A DNA stretch of 64,000 nucleotides from Pestalotiopsis fici W106-1. Lineage: Eukaryota; Ascomycota; Sordariomycetes; Amphisphaeriales; Sporocadaceae. Positions 44,797-53,750 of this stretch are shown in pieces. The stretch lies in contig NW_006917098.1 of the NCBI RefSeq assembly GCF_000516985.1, forward strand, positions 1,178,001 through 1,242,000, read 5' to 3'. The notes below the pieces were generated by a model. That model ran no database searches, was not told where the DNA came from, and saw nothing but the letters and a program-made list of their open reading frames with translations. The translations under genes and the position numbers were made by a program. Position 1 is the stretch's first letter. The number at the start of each line of letters is the position of its first letter.

Positions 44797-45468
44797 CTTG
44801 GAAGAATTATGGTATATAATCGCTGGATACAAGAAGGACCGTACCTATAGTATTAGAGGGCACTTTTAGAGATATATCATACCATATTTCCCAATAAGTC
44901 ATCCGGCGGCGGAGTCGGTCGGTGATCCGAAGCCTTTATCATATAATACATCCACTACGACACGACGGGAGTCTTTTAATTCGCTAATAATGGAAAGAGT
45001 ATCCTGGTTCCACGCCTATCAAGCCGGAAGACCGTTCTTCCAAAGATAACAAATTCGGGCTTATACTCAACCGGCGGGGTTTGAGGGATTGCAAGCATAG
45101 CCTTTTTCAGCGAAAAAGCGTATCGACCCAGGATCTGGTGTGCGGCCCATCCTAGCGTCCCAAAATGTGAAATATATCTCCAGTGATAAGCTTAAGTACC
45201 TGCACTGGGATTGTCGGTTTTTAGCCGGCATTAATTCAACCTCAGATAAGAGTTGCTTACAGCGATAAGCTCAAATGTTCGTGTCGGCATCATCGGGTCT
45301 CCAGCCGATCATCGTAAGTCACATTTGTGCGTTTAGTATTTTGTGCTTTGAATCCCGAATTTCTATTTGTAGCTCATTGAGAATGCTATTGACTTTAAAC
45401 TCTTAGTCTTCAATTCATTGTCTCTGCGTGGTAACATCACCTACTTGATTTCTAGTTCGATTTTCGCG
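44797..45468. promoter_or_regulatory. divergent promoter with clustered GATA sites
   Basis: The 672-bp region between the MFS transporter (minus) and the TauD dioxygenase (plus). HGATAR motifs of the AreA/NIT2 type stand at 44936 (reverse), 45045, 45185, 45245 and 45264. The sites at 45185 and 45264 sit in a direct repeat, CAGyGATAAGCTyAA. CGG/CCG pairs near 45216 and 45301 could be zinc-cluster sites, but this is weaker. The arrangement suggests co-regulation of both genes by nitrogen status. Confidence 0.55.
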
Positions 45469-46761
45469 ATGTCTTCCTACGTGTTTAACGGTTATATTGT
45501 CACGCCTATTGGTCCGTGTTCCTTTGGCGCTGAGGTGTCCGGTATAAATTGGAAACAATCGCCGTTGCCAGACTCCTGCATCGAAGCCGTAAGTTAAATT
45601 CAGAAACGTTTCTTTCTGTCTCTTGTTTTCTGTTTTTCCTTGGATTTATAAAGACTAAATTATTCCCAAAGTTGGTCTTACTGCAAAACAAGTATGGCGT
45701 CATAGTTTTTCGCGAAACCGGACTCGACAATGAACGCCAAGTTCGCTTCGCATCGCAACTCGGAGAGCTCGAGATGAATCCTGCATGGGGTGGCACTAAA
45801 CGCGTGGGAACACCGTATCTTTTTGATGTTAGCAATATAGAAGATGATGGAAGTGTCGTTAAAAAGGGTTCCGTGAGTGTTCGATCCATGGCCTCTTCTT
45901 CAAGAATGAATAAAAAGAGGCACTAGCTGACAAAACTTAGAGGCGCTGGGCACATTCTCTAGGAAACGCCTTGTGGCATACTGATTCTTCCTTTAATCAA
46001 CATCGGTCGAAATACTCTCTGCTCTTGGCGCATCGTGTCCCTGGAGAGACGCAGACTGTCACGGAGTTTGCAGACACCAGACAAGCCTGGAAGGACGTGC
46101 CAGAAGAGCAGAAGGTGGAACTGCGTAGTCTGATCGTTGAGCACAAGTATAAGCCACATGTCCCCCCATCATTTGTCTGACCTTGCGCAGTTGACATTTG
46201 TTCGCAGCTTGTGGCATTCTCGCCGTCTTGCTTCACCGGATATATACCAGAAACCGACTGAGGAGGAGCAGAGGCTGAAGCCTGGATCTTATCATCGACT
46301 TGTGCAAAAGGCACCCAATGGCGGGGAAACTCTCTTCATTGCTGCGCACGCCAAGACACTATTTACAGGAGAAGGCAAGGAAGTTCCAGAAAGCCAAAAG
46401 CTCATCTGGAAGCTCATCGATCATTGTACACAACCTCAGGTCTGCCACCAAGTCCTCGTTAGTTGCTAATTGCGTCCAGCTAATACGTCAATAGTACACC
46501 TTTTCCTGCGAATGGCTTTCAGCAGGAGACATGATATGGTGGGACAATCGTCAGTCTATGCATCGTGCAAGCCCGTACAGCGAGGCCATGGGACCTCGAG
46601 ATGTCAGAAGGGCGACAGTCTATGACGATGGCGACAATGCATTCGGTGTGAAAGTGCCGCAAAGTGTTCAAGGCTGCGCACCCCTATCAGTCATCGTACC
46701 TTCTACCGAGGAGGGTGCTCTCTCAGTAATTGCTTCAACTTCTACGATTTTAAAGGGATAA
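45469..46761 (+). CDS. TauD/TfdA-type 2-oxoglutarate-dependent dioxygenase
   Basis: Fe(II)/2-oxoglutarate dioxygenase, class TauD/TfdA. Five exons, 45469-45588, 45672-45872, 45941-46146, 46208-46439 and 46495-46761, with introns of 55-83 nt, give 341 aa. The iron site is visible as WHTDSSF (His and Asp) and the distal His in DNRQSMHRAS; Arg residues near the C-terminus (GPRDVRRATVY) would bind 2-oxoglutarate. The N-terminal FGAEVSGINWKQ and VIVFRETGLDN are family-typical. It is divergent from the DAL5-type permease, which could import its substrate. Relatives act on sulfonates, phenoxyacids or xanthine; the substrate here is open. Confidence 0.92.
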
Positions 46762-46872
46762 GCCCCTGATTTCACTATCTGGGTTGAATATGTATCGTGG
46801 GGAATCAGTATCTGCGATGGTTTTACCGTGATATAAAATCAAGAATGAAATCCAAAAAACTGGCAAAACTAA

Positions 46873-46922
46873 ACATACAACACCAGGTATTCTCCAGTGG
46901 TCACCCACCTGAGTACTAATCC
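46873..46922 (-). pseudogene. 5S rRNA 3'-half fragment
   Basis: Reading minus, GGATTAGTACTCAGGTGGGT, then GACCACTGGAGAATACC and TGGTGTTGTATGT match the 3' half of eukaryotic 5S rRNA (loop E, helix IV and the 3' strand of helix I). Sequence beyond 46922 does not continue as 5S, so the 5' half with the internal promoter is missing. Confidence 0.65.
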
Positions 46923-47114
46923 AGCTACGTCCTGTAAATCAACCTACCGTAACGGTGAGCCGTTTACCTGTAGACCTGTCAGACTGTAGAGAATATACTA
47001 CTATACGGCACAAGCCTATACTGCCTGGCTGCACCCCGTGACACCGCCTAAGTTAGATCAAACCTTTAGCTTCGACCTAATCCGTGACACTTAGCCTCCT
47101 ATAACGTGATTGGA

Positions 47115-47790
47115 TATTTGGTCAGTTTCATTGGTCCTTTCAAATGCCCTTTCTCCATAGTCTCGAGTTTCGAATTATTACTCTCGATCATCATGGCCAC
47201 GGAAGGTCGGAATACTCCGAGAATAAACCATGAGATCTCACGTCACTGGCCAGAGATGCTTTTGTCTTGCTTGATCACCTTGCGATCCATGCAATTCTGA
47301 TGATGGGTCATAGCATAAGAGCCATGGTAGCTTCTGTGACGATGGTCAGGTGCCCGGACCGGGTGAAGGCTTTGGTGCTTGTTGGCCCAATGTATTGTAA
47401 ACCTAGGACAGCTCTCGACTCCAGGCAGTCGTCATTCACACCCAAGATAATTGTCATGAGATCGCTGGTATTATTTTTAACTGACTTTACACCACTTAGA
47501 CGCCAGAATGGATGGAGATTTGCCATAAGTACCATCTTTATGGAGTTCTGTCAAAGGTGTTGCTAGATTGCTACCTTGTAATATGTGGAGAAGGCAGAAT
47601 CGGTCGCCGTGAGAGCGCACTTTCATTCATGAAAAGCCAGACATGCCCACGATCGGTTACGTGTGCAGACCGAGAGAAGTCGGAATTGGAGCAAGTGATG
47701 AGAGTGACTCAAGGCATTAATGAGGTGGTACTTCTTGACAAAGGGCACTAGCACCACCAACAATGCTCCGAGCACTTCAATTAAATTCTT
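47115..47790 (+). pseudogene. decayed alpha/beta hydrolase
   Basis: An alpha/beta-hydrolase fold can be read across breaks: FGQFHWSFQMPFLHSLEFR, ITLDHHGHGRSEYSENKP, a TGA at 47231, DLTSLARDAFVLLDHLAIH, the nucleophile elbow MMGHSIRAMVAS, CPDRVKALVLVGPMY, and late pieces LSFMKSQTCPRSV and EVVLLDKGH before a stop at about 47748. The elbow keeps the Ser, but GHSIRA replaces the usual GHSxGG/A. With several stops and no intact start it is non-functional. It lies between dioxygenase and tautomerase genes and may have belonged to the same pathway. Confidence 0.7.
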
Positions 47791-48171
47791 GAAAAATGAC
47801 TTCGTAAACAAGACCTTTTGCCATAATTGATATATTCGGCATCTAAAACAAAAAGCACAAAAGTGCTAGAATAATGAAATACTTCTTTCCTTTTACTGAA
47901 AATGTCACAACATCCCACTATCATCGGGGCCATACCACGTATAGAGATCCGTATAAAAGAGCCGAAGTAAATATGTAGATTACTGATCGCCCGAGGCGGT
48001 GGGGCTTTGCTCTCCACAAGATCATGATAAGTGATTCGAGAATAAATGCTATAAATCATGGTTGCAAAGCAGTCGAGAGCATAAAATCCGAAATATTCCA
48101 TTCCCTACTCCAAACCACCGCATTGAATCCCCGCAAATTATTTCATCAAAAATAAGATTACTCAGTTCATT
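47791..48171. other. intergenic
   Basis: Promoter side of the tautomerase gene. No gene is seen. Confidence 0.45.
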
Positions 48172-48636
48172 ATGCCTAAATGGGTCTTCCACCACACAGT
48201 CGGTGCTTTCACCAACAACGACAAAAAACTCATAGCGCATGGAATGACGAAGATTTACACCTCAGTTGGCCTTCCCGCTTTCTACTGCCACGCCCATTTC
48301 ATTGAGCTTCAGCCGGATAGCATCTATGCCGGCGGAGAAACGCCTCAAGCGCTCACCACGCTTTCCATCTACCATATTGCTCGAGGCTTTGCCGATAAGA
48401 ACGCGGAGCTCGGGTTCATGAAGGCACTGGACGACATCCTGCGACCAATTCTCAAAACTAGGAGCATTGAGTGGGAGTCGGCCATCTACGAAGCGAATCG
48501 CGACCTCTGGAGAATCAACGGCTTGGTACCGCCTGCCACGGGTTCGGAGTTGGAGAAGAAATGGTTTGAGGCGAACAAGGTCACCGACGAAGAAGAGCTA
48601 CTGGTGAAGCAGCTGGCTTCAGCTCAGGAGCATTAG
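48172..48636 (+). CDS. tautomerase, cis-CaaD-like
   Basis: Single-exon 154-aa protein of the Tautomerase_3 group (4-oxalocrotonate tautomerase superfamily). The start MPKWVFHHTVGAFTNNDKK supplies the catalytic amino-terminal Pro after Met removal. CHAHFIELQPDSIYAGG and TLSIYHIARGFADKNAELG follow the double beta-alpha-beta pattern. Relatives isomerise keto-enol groups or dehalogenate 3-haloacrylates in catabolism. It lies between the dead hydrolase and a thioesterase. The substrate is unknown. Confidence 0.88.
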   Translation: MPKWVFHHTVGAFTNNDKKLIAHGMTKIYTSVGLPAFYCHAHFIELQPDSIYAGGETPQALTTLSIYHIARGFADKNAELGFMKALDDILRPILKTRSIEWESAIYEANRDLWRINGLVPPATGSELEKKWFEANKVTDEEELLVKQLASAQEH

Positions 48637-48977
48637 GATTTTCAGTCCAAATCGGCATGGGAAGAAAGGATACAAGAAGCAGATTAGACTCATCATAGTA
48701 CTATGACCTGCGAACGATGGTTTTATGGCAAATTCAATCTGGTATTCATCGTAGCAAATGCCCCTTTCCACATTTCAATCAGATAGTTTTCGACAACTGC
48801 CCCCCCCCCCTCTTTCCCCTTTTCTATTTTTTTCCCCAGTGGGGAAATGTGTTGACTAGTGGGAAACAACGAAATACTTTTCTTGCAATCTACAAGGACT
48901 GCACCCAAGGTGTTCTCGAAAAGTTGACAAAAGCAGATGCAGAGAAAGATTTGGTGATTAAACAGACATCGTCGGAA

Positions 48978-49943
48978 TTAGAGCGAAGATCTTGTTTGTC
49001 CTTTCTTGGGTCTCAAAATACACTGTTGACTCATGATTGCAACCAAGTCGCCCTTGTCGTCCCATAATTTACCTTCGGAATACGATCGACCTTCCCCAGC
49101 TCTGGCCGTAGTTCTCTCCTTGAGGTGCCATTGGCCGAGGTCAAGGTGCGAGACAAAGACACGCATCGCAAAGTCGAGTGAGGAGCATGCCGCGACATCA
49201 TCTAGCCAGAGATGGTCATGAGCAAGTGGAAGGAAGGAGAGACCACTGTCCATGAGAAACGCAAGCGCTGCCAAATTTTCCTGTGCTGATTCCATTGGCT
49301 GTATGGTTCTTGACCACTCCGCCGACGTCTTTGCCGTAATGTGCCGTTGGTCTTGAGTGGTGATTGTGTCTTTTGCGGCGCCCCAAATGTTTTGGGCCGA
49401 GACGCTGCTGGGATCTAATCTAGTCTCGAAGAAACGATCCATGAGAGAGAATTGCGCCGCAAATCCTTCAATCTTGGAAGCCTCACTGGCGTCTTGAACA
49501 TGCAGTTCCCGAAGTACAGCCAAGGGCAGGCATGTCTCGGGCCTGCCGTGTGAGTCCGTGGGAGCGATTGAATACGTGAGCAATGATTTCTCCCGGATAT
49601 GGGAGTCGGTAACTAGTTCAAGACACTTTCGCTCAACCCCGTCCGGATGAATTTGGACGACTTCAACTTTACGAGTGACGAATGACTTTGTATCGCGCAG
49701 TCTTGACACCCTGCAACGCAAGTCCAGCGTCGTGGAGGCAGGACCAAGGAAATGCCCAAGAACTGAATACAGGGCAAATGATTTGGGCACCGTTGCGAGA
49801 GCCGCGCTTACAGCTACAGCTATCGAACAACCACCATATGCAATAGGAAGCAAGTTTCCCATTCTCGCCGGTGGGGACAAAGAAACGAACTCGTCGGGAC
49901 CGGTTTGAGTGACGCCCGTTTGGGCCTGCAACGTGGATGTCAT
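48978..49943 (-). CDS. acyl-CoA thioesterase II-like (hotdog fold)
   Basis: Single-exon 321-aa double-hotdog protein of the TesB-like acyl-CoA thioesterase family. The ATG at 49943 (MTSTLQAQTG) is preferred to the longer frame, which would need a TTG. Family text includes RMGNLLPIAYGGCSIAVA near the N-terminus and a second hotdog with HDHLWLDDVAACSSLDFAMR and GEGRSYSEGKLWDDKGDLVA, the latter being the classical C-terminal strand-turn of thioesterase II proteins. No targeting peptide or PTS1 is evident (the C-terminus is RSSL). It is likely to act on acyl-CoA intermediates, perhaps of the neighbouring catabolic genes. Confidence 0.9.
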   Translation of the reverse strand: MTSTLQAQTGVTQTGPDEFVSLSPPARMGNLLPIAYGGCSIAVAVSAALATVPKSFALYSVLGHFLGPASTTLDLRCRVSRLRDTKSFVTRKVEVVQIHPDGVERKCLELVTDSHIREKSLLTYSIAPTDSHGRPETCLPLAVLRELHVQDASEASKIEGFAAQFSLMDRFFETRLDPSSVSAQNIWGAAKDTITTQDQRHITAKTSAEWSRTIQPMESAQENLAALAFLMDSGLSFLPLAHDHLWLDDVAACSSLDFAMRVFVSHLDLGQWHLKERTTARAGEGRSYSEGKLWDDKGDLVAIMSQQCILRPKKGQTRSSL

Positions 49944-51023
49944 GATGTAAACTCGAAACGTCAAATGTCAGTTGGCTGGGTTGAAGTATCCAAAGGCAAT
50001 TATCTAATGCTCATTGTATAGATATTTCAAATTATTCTCTTCGCAAAGGAACTTAGTCGCTTCGAGACGAAATTCACGGTAGAGACTCAATCAAGGCACT
50101 CCTCGAGTTGATATGACCCCTGGTTCTAATGATTCGAGGCAGTGGATCACTACAGCATTAACAGCTGACTTTACGATATACATAGATAACTTTGCTCAAT
50201 AATCAGCAATTATAAATGCAGACATGGGTTTTTTGATCCCCAAGTCCACTTCCGAGCAGCCTCGGTAGCCTCGGCTGATCCGGTGAACAGGGGTTCAAAA
50301 TTTATAATTATTGATCACTGATCAGTCACGGGCCTCGGGCAAAGCCAAACGAACCCCAGGCACCGTTGGAAGATCGCCAACGTATTTCAATCAACGTCCG
50401 ATTAATGATAAGATGTTCTGAAACCATCATAGCTGCAGTTCTCGAATAATTTATAGCATCACATTCTTCTAGGTTCGCAGAAATACTATGCAGCATCACT
50501 TGCATGCTCGAAAAGCAGTGTAGAGGGCATTGAATTGATCACGTATGGATGGGTCACATTTACGACTCCAACGTTTTCCATCTAATACAAAATCTACGAT
50601 CTCAAATGCTGCCAAAGCTTGGTGGTGAAATGAGTTATCTTTCAGTAATCTTTTGGCAACTGAGGAGTCACAAACATATATCTTTGTCACTGCGCATGGA
50701 CGACACTGTTTGTTAGCCGTGGCAATCCTTATTGAATAAAACAATGAGGTAAGTATGACAAAGTAGTATTTCTAGAGTGTCAAACACATAATGACACGGT
50801 CTTATTGATGCCACACCATACGGGCAATTAACGTGATTTGTGATCTTTCTCAGGGCTGGGTCCTCAGTGGAAACTACCGGCCTCGGTCCAAACCAGTGAT
50901 AGTCCATGTATTTCAACTCGCTCAAGGCATGCAATTCGTGGTGGAATTTGCAAATAACTAACCTTGTGAATCTCAAGTTCCTGTTTCCTCCCTGCCCACA
51001 ATTATTCCCTCTCATCAGCCATC
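49944..51023. other. intergenic
   Basis: Divergent promoters of the thioesterase and the MBL-fold gene. Several TGATCA/TGATCA-like palindromes lie near 50310-50325. No gene is supported. Confidence 0.45.
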
Positions 51024-51899
51024 ATGGTCGGACTGAGATTTGCCGTCTTCGTTGCACCTCCAGTGCCCTTCCTGAGTCCTCTTACAAAATCCAAAGGCGG
51101 GCTATGGTCACCAATCTCGTGCACGCTTATATACACCGAACAAGAGGCTGTTCTTGTCGATACACCAATCACCGAGAGCCAAACCTCGGCCCTCATTGAA
51201 TGGATTCAAGAGGTAGCTCCAGGTCGAAAACTGTCTTTCATCTACATCACTCACGGTCATGGCGATCATTTCTTCGGCCTACCGCAACTTCTTGAGAAAT
51301 TCCCTGAAGCAAAGCCTGTAGCCACAGCAGCAACGCTGAGACACATGGAAGAACAGGTGGAGGAGCAGGGATTCAATGCTACGTGGGAAGCCAGATTTCC
51401 CGGCCAGATTCGTCGTCCATTTGTCTTGGCACAAGCTCTAGGCCAGGAAAACAACTTCAGGTTGGAGGGCCAGTGGCTCTTTCAGGCCATTGAATGTGGA
51501 CATTCCGATACTTATGACTCTACGGTCCTCTGGGTGCCCGACTTGCGCCTCGCGGTTTGCGGTGATGTCGTCTATGGTGAGGTGCACCAGATGCTCTTCG
51601 AGGCCAACACAAAAAAGAAGCGACAGGACTGGATTAGAGCCATAGAGCAGGTCGAGGCCCTGAACCCCCATTACGTTGTGGCTGGACACAAGAAGGCCGT
51701 AGAAGCCGACGGGCCCTGGCACTTGGCTTCATCGAAGCAGTATATAGCTGATTTCGGGGAGATCCTCGCACGGGGCGCCGAAGACGCTGACAAGGTGTTT
51801 GAGGAGATGTCTAGGCTCTATCCACGTAGATTCAACCCTGCAGCGCTGAGGCTTGGCTGCATTGGTGCTTTCAATGTCCCAATAGAGCAACGTATCTAA
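51024..51899 (+). CDS. MBL-fold metallohydrolase
   Basis: Single-exon, 291-aa metallo-beta-lactamase-fold hydrolase. The zinc site is visible as THGHGDH (residues about 76-82); further ligands are in IECGHSDTYDSTVLWV, CGDVVYGEVHQ and VVAGHKKA. The N-terminal VGLRFAVFVAPPVPFLSP does not look like a strong signal peptide. Fungal relatives include lactamases that open lactam or lactone rings of plant or microbial compounds. With the MFS permease, dioxygenase, tautomerase and thioesterase it may form a degradation module; this is inference from position only. Confidence 0.9.
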   Translation: MVGLRFAVFVAPPVPFLSPLTKSKGGLWSPISCTLIYTEQEAVLVDTPITESQTSALIEWIQEVAPGRKLSFIYITHGHGDHFFGLPQLLEKFPEAKPVATAATLRHMEEQVEEQGFNATWEARFPGQIRRPFVLAQALGQENNFRLEGQWLFQAIECGHSDTYDSTVLWVPDLRLAVCGDVVYGEVHQMLFEANTKKKRQDWIRAIEQVEALNPHYVVAGHKKAVEADGPWHLASSKQYIADFGEILARGAEDADKVFEEMSRLYPRRFNPAALRLGCIGAFNVPIEQRI

Positions 51900-53750
51900 G
51901 AAACCAGGAAAACGTAGATTATTGTCCTGATCTGAATTTGAATAATTACTTTCGTCTGAGCCAGTGAGTAGAGAGTAAGATGTGAATGAAGGAACATTAG
52001 AAAGATGCCTGAGTTGATCTTACTATCTACAAAGAGAGGCGCTAGAGAGCTATCATTCCTTATACCTCGGGATACAAAGGAAAAACCAATCCAAGATGGA
52101 TGCGACGTACCGCCTTTCGTTTCGATGCTGTCGGACTCGATGAGTCATAACGCGGATATGTTCCGAACATTCCTTAGGACATGCAAAAGATGACAGGATA
52201 CGTTGGACGGAACCAAAGCCGAGCTGCGACTGCAAAGGATAGATCGGCGAGAATAGCGAGTGCGAGGTGTAGAAAAAGCAAGTTGTGTAAATTAAAGCTG
52301 AAACCAAAAGATTGGTGTGTCCGTTGGGTATACTGATTGGCTTCATTGGCCCACTCTGGCAGATGTTTTCGCGTCTCGGCACATAAAAGCAACGTCGCGG
52401 GAAGCCTGCCTTTGCCGTTTAGAGAGCAGGCGAGGCAGGAACTCAGTGAGTCACCTTCAACCATACCGTCATGGCGAATAGGGAGTATACGCATGCATTA
52501 CAAGAGAGGCGTAGCCAGGATAGAGAACCGAGGCAAACAACGACATAATCATGCGCTCTATGTTATTTGGGAATAAAGGACATCAAGAGGAAGTCGATCA
52601 GCGAGTATATCCCTTGCAGAAAGACAAACTTGTTTGTGTTGGCAATGAGAACATACCTCTGCAGTCTTGGCCCTGGTGGAGTAAAGAGCTTACAAAGGAA
52701 GAGTGCACGTATGGTTTATGAACGGGGGAGCGACCGAGCTGTCGCGGCGCAAAGCGAAGAACATGAGCTGGTAAATATGTTTTCAAGTTGTTATTTTAGA
52801 ATTAAATGTGTCTTTTGTCTTGGCAGCCGAGCGAGCAGTATTGTCTTTTTTCCAATTGCAACACTTACATATATTTCAATATTCCGCATCACCATCACAT
52901 ACAACCATACGCGCTAGAATACTCGGCATCCCGTCCGCTCTGCCCTATATAATCTGGCGTCCCTTGGAAAACCAGCCAGGCTTAGGAGAATGGGCTGAGA
53001 GCAAGACCCACACGAGAGCCCAGGTAATGTAGTCGGCTTGCCCATTCCCGTATCTCTTCCAATAGATCACGAGTATTGTCAGCACATCACTCTCATCCCT
53101 GTGCTTTTGTGCCCAAATATAGTCAGCTGCGACGAGCGAGCTGCTGCTGAAACCAGTCGTATATCTCGCTTGGGCAGATATGCGTTCGTTCGCGCAGCAA
53201 CATTCAATACGAACACCAAGCCAGCACGGCGATCTGGGGCCGAAATCTATCGATGGCCCAACCGCACGTTCACTCTCACTGCAGCATCCATCATACAGTC
53301 GAGTCACCTGTGACTTCATTGTTTTTCTTTTTTCTACTCATGCCATTCAACACATGGTATGCTTTTGAATTACGCCTGGATAAGCATCCCCGACCGCAGA
53401 ATCGGGAAGGCTGCAAATATTATCCAGCTTTGCTATATTTCTGTCGCACTGGCTTATTGAATGTGTTCTTCGCTAGGTGCTGACAGTTGTGTCTCCGTCT
53501 TGCATAATCTCTGTACTTTTCAATGCTGTAGGCGATTACTATTCACCTCATTTATCCTAGTTCATTCTTGGGATTGTTCCTAGCGGTTTTGCCTGCTTGA
53601 GAAAGTTTCTGGCGCAATTATATAACCGTGTCATTTTCTCTGGTTCTGTTGAATTGTTTGCGCATCATTAGAATTGGCAGACTTTGATAGATCGGGGCCA
53701 ATTGCTATCAAGCCTTGCTTGTACGCGTCCGAAACGCAGCTCTGTAAAAG
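51900..53750. other. gene-poor stretch with a 5S fragment
   Basis: No supported gene in 1.85 kb. It holds the 5S 5'-half at 52897. The promoter and leader of the NACHT-WD40 gene occupy its end. Confidence 0.45.
52897..52952 (+). pseudogene. 5S rRNA 5'-half fragment
   Basis: ACATACAACCATACGCGCTA, GAATACTCGGCATCCCGTCC and GCTCTGCCCTATATAA match the first ~55 nt of fungal 5S rRNA closely, including helix I 5' strand, loop A and the CGGCATCCCGTCCGCTC segment. The match ends there. Confidence 0.75.
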
